Shown here in pieces: positions 8,563 to 11,487 of a DNA stretch of 11,487 bases. A program made the position numbers and the translations under genes. The number at the start of each line of letters is the position of its first letter. The first letter of the stretch is position 1. The stretch covers positions 1-11,487 of the forward strand of contig JAIXTZ010000341.1 in NCBI GenBank assembly GCA_027483745.1, written 5' to 3'. Under the pieces are notes generated by a model, which was given only the letters and a program-made list of their open reading frames with translations, ran no database searches and was not told where the DNA came from. The DNA comes from Lysobacteraceae bacterium. GTDB taxonomy: Bacteria > Pseudomonadota > Gammaproteobacteria > Xanthomonadales > Xanthomonadaceae.

Positions 8563-9468
8563 TCAGCGCGAACGCCGCACGGCCATGACGGCCAGGTCCG
8601 CGAGGGCCTGGCCGTTGTCGTTTCCGGAGCCGGTGAACGGCACCAGCGCCGCGTCGAGATCGCGCGCCACCGCGTCGAGCCGCGCGCGGGCGCCGTCGAG
8701 GCCGAGCAGGGTCACGTAGGTGCTCTTGCCCTGTGCTTCGTCCTTGCCGGCGGTCTTGCCCAGCGTGGCGGAATCCGCCTCGGCATCGAGCAGGTCGTCC
8801 TTGATCTGGAAGCCGAGGCCGAGCAGGGCACCAACACGGCGAAGGGCGTCGATCGTCGCGGCGTCCGCACCGCGCAGCAGGCCGCCCATCACCACGGCGG
8901 CTTCGATCAGCGCGCCGGTCTTCATCCGGTGCATCGTCGCGAGGGCCTCCAGCGCCTGCGACTGGCCGGTCATCGCCATGTCGATGGCCTGGCCGCCGCA
9001 CATGCCGCGCGAGCCGGCGGCGTGGGCGAGTTCGCGCAGCGCGGCCCGGACCGCGTCGGCCGGGGCCGGCGCGGCAGAGAGGACGAGAAAGGCTTCCGAT
9101 TGCAGCGCGTCGCCGACCAGGATGGCAGTGGCTTCGTCGAAGGCGATGTGCACCGTGGGCCGTCCGCGGCGTAGCGCGTCGTCGTCCATGGCCGGCAGGT
9201 CGTCGTGCACCAGCGAGTACGCGTGGACGAGTTCGATGGCGATGGCGGCGTGGTCCAGCGCGTCGTCGCCCGTTGCTTCGGGCGGAGCACCCAGCGCGGC
9301 GCCGGCCGCATAGACCAGCAGGGGACGCAGCCGCTTGCCGTCGCCGAGCACCGCGTAACGCATCGCGGCGTGGAGGGTGCGGGGCTCCAGCGTCTCGTCG
9401 GGGAGTTGTCGCGCCAGCGCGGCGTCGACGCGTTCGCGCCACGCGTCGAGCGTGGCCTTACTCCGCAT
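8563..9468 (-). CDS. ispA: Farnesyl diphosphate synthase (polyprenyl synthetase)
   Basis: This cytosolic prenyltransferase condenses dimethylallyl or geranyl diphosphate with isopentenyl diphosphate to make farnesyl diphosphate, feeding quinone, undecaprenyl and haem side-chain synthesis. It has 301 residues, against 299 in E. coli IspA. Substrate-binding GDGKRLRP is at residues 42-49. The first Asp-rich motif, DDLPAMDDD (89-97), has the bacterial two-residue insertion, and Tyr84 five residues before it fits a farnesyl rather than longer product. Further blocks are GGQAIDM (158-164), the KTG motif (183-185) and the second Asp-rich motif QIKDDLLD (221-228), followed by [18 protein letters not shown] 9468 is the only sensible start; it overlaps the end of xseB by 11 bases, so the two are probably co-transcribed and coupled, as xseB-ispA is in E. 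coli. dxs, often next, is absent here. Confidence 0.95.
   Translation of the reverse strand: MRSKATLDAWRERVDAALARQLPDETLEPRTLHAAMRYAVLGDGKRLRPLLVYAAGAALGAPPEATGDDALDHAAIAIELVHAYSLVHDDLPAMDDDALRRGRPTVHIAFDEATAILVGDALQSEAFLVLSAAPAPADAVRAALRELAHAAGSRGMCGGQAIDMAMTGQSQALEALATMHRMKTGALIEAAVVMGGLLRGADAATIDALRRVGALLGLGFQIKDDLLDAEADSATLGKTAGKDEAQGKSTYVTLLGLDGARARLDAVARDLDAALVPFTGSGNDNGQALADLAVMAVRRSR
8590..8623 (+). terminator. Possible terminator for the DUF4870 gene, inside ispA
   Basis: GGCCAGG (8590-8596) and CCTGGCC (8607-8613) form a perfect 7-base stem with a 10-base loop. GTTGTCGTTT follows on the plus strand, which makes a terminator-like shape reading out of the DUF4870 gene 28 bases past its stop. 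It lies in the last codons of ispA because no intergenic space exists. The tail is imperfect (six T in ten bases), so this is a candidate only. Confidence 0.4.
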
Positions 9469-9700
9469 CGGCGCGGAACTCGCGCGCGCTGCCCGGGTCG
9501 GCCGGATCGGCCAGCAGGCGGATGCGCAGTTCGGCTTGCTCCAGCGCGCCCTGGCATTGCCGGTAGAGGGCGACGCCGCGCTCGTAGGCGCCGAGCGATT
9601 CCTCGAGGCTCAGGTCGCCGCCTTCCAGTCGTTGCACCAGCGCCTCGAGTTCATCGAGGGCGCGCTCGAAATCCTGCGGCGGCGTCGGGGTCGGGCTCAT
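9458..9700 (-). CDS. xseB: Exodeoxyribonuclease VII small subunit
   Basis: XseB is the small helical subunit that binds XseA to form exonuclease VII, which degrades single-stranded DNA into oligonucleotides in the cytoplasm. The protein has 80 residues, the usual family length. The core [20 protein letters not shown] followed by [21 protein letters not shown] (about residues 10-50) and [12 protein letters not shown] is the standard two-helix XseB pattern. It lies 9 bases after the tilS stop and overlaps the ispA start by 11 bases, so it is the middle gene of a tilS-xseB-ispA unit. The Pro/Thr-rich start (MSPTPTPP) and acidic C-terminal end are outside the conserved core. No strong Shine-Dalgarno is seen, so translational coupling to tilS is likely. 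The large-subunit gene xseA is not in this window, which is normal. Confidence 0.94.
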   Translation of the reverse strand: MSPTPTPPQDFERALDELEALVQRLEGGDLSLEESLGAYERGVALYRQCQGALEQAELRIRLLADPADPGSAREFRADAE

Positions 9701-9709
9701 GGCCGCAGT

Positions 9710-11044
9710 TTACCCGGCTGGGTCGGCGGGCTGCCAAAGCAGTCGCGCACCGCGGGCGCGAAGCCAGCCGTCGAGCGCGGCCCCATAGGCGAGATCGCCC
9801 AAGGCCTGCAGTTCGCCTTCCGCATCGATGAGCAAGGGCACGTCGTCGCGTGCCCAGGGCGGCACACCGAGCGTGGCGAAATGCGTCTGCAGCGTGCGCG
9901 CGTGGCGGTCGCCCGCGGCACGCAAGCGCGCGGGGGCGTTGCGCCGGGCCACCAGCCGCAGTGGTGCATCGAAACCCTCGGCGCCGAGCAGCCGCAGCGT
10001 GCCCCGGTCCGCGCCATCGGTGCCCGGGCCCAGCCGAAGCGGCTCGCGGCCGTCCCATGCGGGCTGGGAGAGTGGCGCGGTGGCGTGCGCGTCTGTGGCG
10101 GGCTCCGTCGATTCGTGCGGCGTGAGCCAGAGGCGTCCGCCCCACTGACGCAGCGTGGCGTCGCCCATCGGATGCCGGAGCGCTCGGCCGGCCGGCTGCC
10201 GCGCCCAGTCGCCGAGCACACGGCGGATCGCGTCGCCGGTCAGTCGCACCTTCCGTGATTCCGCCCACTGCCGCAGCGCGCGCGTGGCCCGCTCCGGCGG
10301 CAGGGCGCGCAGCGCCGAGGCGTCGACGACGTCGTCGCTCAAGCCCAGCACGGTGGCAAGGTCTCGCTGCGCCTGCGCCCGAAGCAATGCGTCGGCCTCC
10401 GCAAGGCGCTGGGCGCTCGCGGCGAGCGCCGCGTCCGCCTGCGGCCAGCGGCGGCGTACCAGCGGCAGGACGGCATGGCGCAAATGGTTCCGCGACAGCC
10501 GCTCGTCCTGGTTCGACGGATCCTCGATCCATGACAGCCCATGCCGTGTGGCGTAGTCCGCCACCGCTGCACCGGGCGTGGCGAGCAAAGGGCGCCAGAT
10601 CGGCCCGCGGGCATCGACGGCGTAGTCGCGCATCGCCGACAGCCCGCGCTCGCCGCTGCCGCGCATCAGCGCCAGCAGAACGGTCTCCGCCTGGTCGTCG
10701 CGGTGGTGGGCGAGCACCAGGCACTCGTCGGCGCGACGTTCCGCGTCGAAGGCGGCATAGCGTGCTTCGCGTGCGGCATCCTCGAGACCGCGCCCTGCGG
10801 CTTGCACCTCGACGCAGCGCACGGCGCACTCGATGCCCCAGTGGGCAGCGCGTGCTCGGCAATCGTCCGCCCAGTCGTCCGCGTCGGCATGCAGGCCGTG
10901 GTGCACGTGGATGGCGCGAAGCCCGGCCCAGGGCGCCTCCGGGAGCGTCGCCAGCCGGTGCAGCAGGGCGGTCGAATCGCGCCCGCCGCTGAAGCCGACG
11001 AGCAGTCGCCGTGGCGCGTTGGCGGGGAAGGGCGTCAGGTCCAT
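9710..11044 (-). CDS. tilS: tRNA(Ile)-lysidine synthase
   Basis: TilS uses ATP and lysine to convert cytidine 34 of the CAU-anticodon tRNA-Ile to lysidine, so that the tRNA reads AUA and accepts isoleucine; it is generally essential. I choose ATG 11044 (MDLTPFPANAPRRLLVGFSG), giving 444 residues against 432 in E. coli; upstream in-frame sequence to 11137 runs through a transcription terminator and is not coding. The PP-loop ATP motif SGGRDS is at residues 19-24, HVHHGLHADADDW follows, and AHHRDDQAETVLLALMRGSG then GLSAM are TilS-specific. The C-terminal part is the less conserved tRNA-binding TilS_C region. A weak AGG lies 8 bases before the ATG. It heads a unit with xseB (9-base gap) and ispA. 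No clear promoter was found in the 46 bases between the terminator tail and the ATG. Confidence 0.95.
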   Translation of the reverse strand: MDLTPFPANAPRRLLVGFSGGRDSTALLHRLATLPEAPWAGLRAIHVHHGLHADADDWADDCRARAAHWGIECAVRCVEVQAAGRGLEDAAREARYAAFDAERRADECLVLAHHRDDQAETVLLALMRGSGERGLSAMRDYAVDARGPIWRPLLATPGAAVADYATRHGLSWIEDPSNQDERLSRNHLRHAVLPLVRRRWPQADAALAASAQRLAEADALLRAQAQRDLATVLGLSDDVVDASALRALPPERATRALRQWAESRKVRLTGDAIRRVLGDWARQPAGRALRHPMGDATLRQWGGRLWLTPHESTEPATDAHATAPLSQPAWDGREPLRLGPGTDGADRGTLRLLGAEGFDAPLRLVARRNAPARLRAAGDRHARTLQTHFATLGVPPWARDDVPLLIDAEGELQALGDLAYGAALDGWLRARGARLLWQPADPAG

Positions 11045-11058
11045 CCGGCAAGCCTGCC

Positions 11059-11082
11059 GTTTGCCGCCCGGCCGACGCAAAC
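11059..11082. repeat. Inverted repeat upstream of tilS
   Basis: GTTTGC (11059-11064) and GCAAAC (11077-11082) form a perfect 6-base inverted repeat with a 12-base spacer between the tilS start and the upstream terminator. A second, smaller one, CGGCA and TGCCG (11046-11050, 11055-11059), lies over the tilS ribosome-binding region. These could be an operator or leader hairpins, or chance. Confidence 0.3.
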
Positions 11083-11090
11083 CGCGGTGC

Positions 11091-11124
11091 CGGAAACGAC
11101 AACGCCCGCCTCGGGGGGCGGGCG
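11091..11124 (-). terminator. Rho-independent terminator of the PstS-like gene
   Basis: Reading on the minus strand, CGCCCGCC pairs perfectly with GGCGGGCG (8 bases, all G/C) across a 6-base loop (11111-11116), followed by the T-rich tail TTGTCGTTT. It begins 24 bases after the stop of the PstS-like gene and separates it from tilS. This is the most convincing terminator in the window. Confidence 0.8.
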
Positions 11125-11148
11125 CTGCCGATGCCACGGGCGGTGCGA

Positions 11149-11487
11149 TCAGAAGTCGAACAGCACCTTGACCGAGGCGTCCACGGCGTCGTCGCTGATG
11201 TAGCCGATGGCGCCCGGGGTCGAGGCCACCTTGGCCTTGACCGCGGCGTCGTCCGCGAGGTCCTCCGGCGCCTTGGCACGGCCGGTGAACACGAGGCGCG
11301 ACCAGTGCGAGGTCAGCTGCGCACCGGCGCGGCCGACGACACCGGACTCGAACGGTGCGCGGGTGGCGCCCTTCTGGAACACGACGACGGCCGGCTGGCC
11401 ACCGACCTGGGCCGTACGGCCGAGGAAGATAGCCTGCACGCCGGCCTTGTCGAGGTTGGCCTGGCTGGAGCTCGCGGCGACCACCAC
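11149..11487 (-). CDS. Small PstS-like phosphate-binding protein (5' end outside window)
   Basis: The last 112 residues of a PBP-type periplasmic binding protein, annotated in relatives as phosphate ABC transporter substrate-binding protein. The frame is open to the right edge; the GTG at the edge is an internal codon, not a start. Features seen: the N-terminal part reads VVVAASSSQANLDKAGVQAIFLG, matching the short PstS-like family in which a signal peptide precedes VVVA. Then come SHWSRLVFTGRAKAPED and the C-terminal GAIGYISDDAVDASVKVL, the family's typical IGY end. Proteins of this group are short (about 130-150 residues), roughly half of full PstS, and often stand alone without pstCAB. Its ligand is therefore uncertain. 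It is closed by a strong terminator 24 bases downstream, so it is separate from tilS-xseB-ispA. A secreted or periplasmic site is inferred from relatives, as the signal peptide is outside the window. Confidence 0.8.
   Translation of the reverse strand: MVVAASSSQANLDKAGVQAIFLGRTAQVGGQPAVVVFQKGATRAPFESGVVGRAGAQLTSHWSRLVFTGRAKAPEDLADDAAVKAKVASTPGAIGYISDDAVDASVKVLFDF

Noticed and set aside
11045..11137. Longer tilS with 31 extra N-terminal residues
   Set aside because: The extension would be coded by the rho-independent terminator of the upstream gene and is Arg/Gly-rich; homologues begin close to the SGGxDS motif.
9651..11279. 542-codon minus-strand frame over tilS and the PstS-like gene
   Set aside because: It runs through the terminator and out of frame across two recognised genes, with an Arg/Pro/Ala-rich shadow composition.

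Overview
The window is a gene-dense, GC-rich (roughly 70% by eye) piece of a gammaproteobacterial chromosome. Gene content, order and protein style point to the Xanthomonadales/Lysobacterales (Lysobacter- or Xanthomonas-like), but I cannot fix a genus. Nothing marks it as a mobile or accessory region: I see no insertion sequence, integrase, tRNA, rRNA, CRISPR array or phage gene. Almost all of it is conserved housekeeping genes.

Left block, plus strand (1-5997): the 3' half of rng (RNase G), yhdP (large AsmA-like envelope protein of lipid transport) and tldD (catalytic metalloprotease subunit) form a tight operon-like run. There are 14 bases between rng and yhdP, and yhdP and tldD overlap by 14 bases. 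Next, darP (yjgA, 50S assembly factor) lies on the minus strand (6030-6707), divergent from pmbA/tldE (6749-8089), the partner subunit of TldD. Both halves of the TldD/TldE protease are therefore at one locus with darP lying backwards between them.

Middle (8090-8562): after a spacer of about 100 bases with a possible promoter lies a small membrane protein of the DUF4870 family. It is visibly less GC-rich than its neighbours and ends exactly where the opposite-strand ispA ends.

Right block, minus strand (8563-11044): tilS, xseB and ispA read in that order with a 9-base gap and an 11-base overlap, as one apparent transcription unit. It joins tRNA-Ile decoding, exonuclease VII and isoprenoid (farnesyl diphosphate) synthesis. 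Upstream of tilS, a strong rho-independent terminator closes a minus-strand gene for a small PstS-like phosphate-binding protein. That gene runs off the right edge.

I found no convincing new system. The items most worth a second look are modest: a terminator-like hairpin for the DUF4870 gene inside the coding end of ispA, which shares an exact 15-base tail with the terminator near 11.1 kb; a long acidic tail on DarP; and the compositional contrast of the DUF4870 gene.
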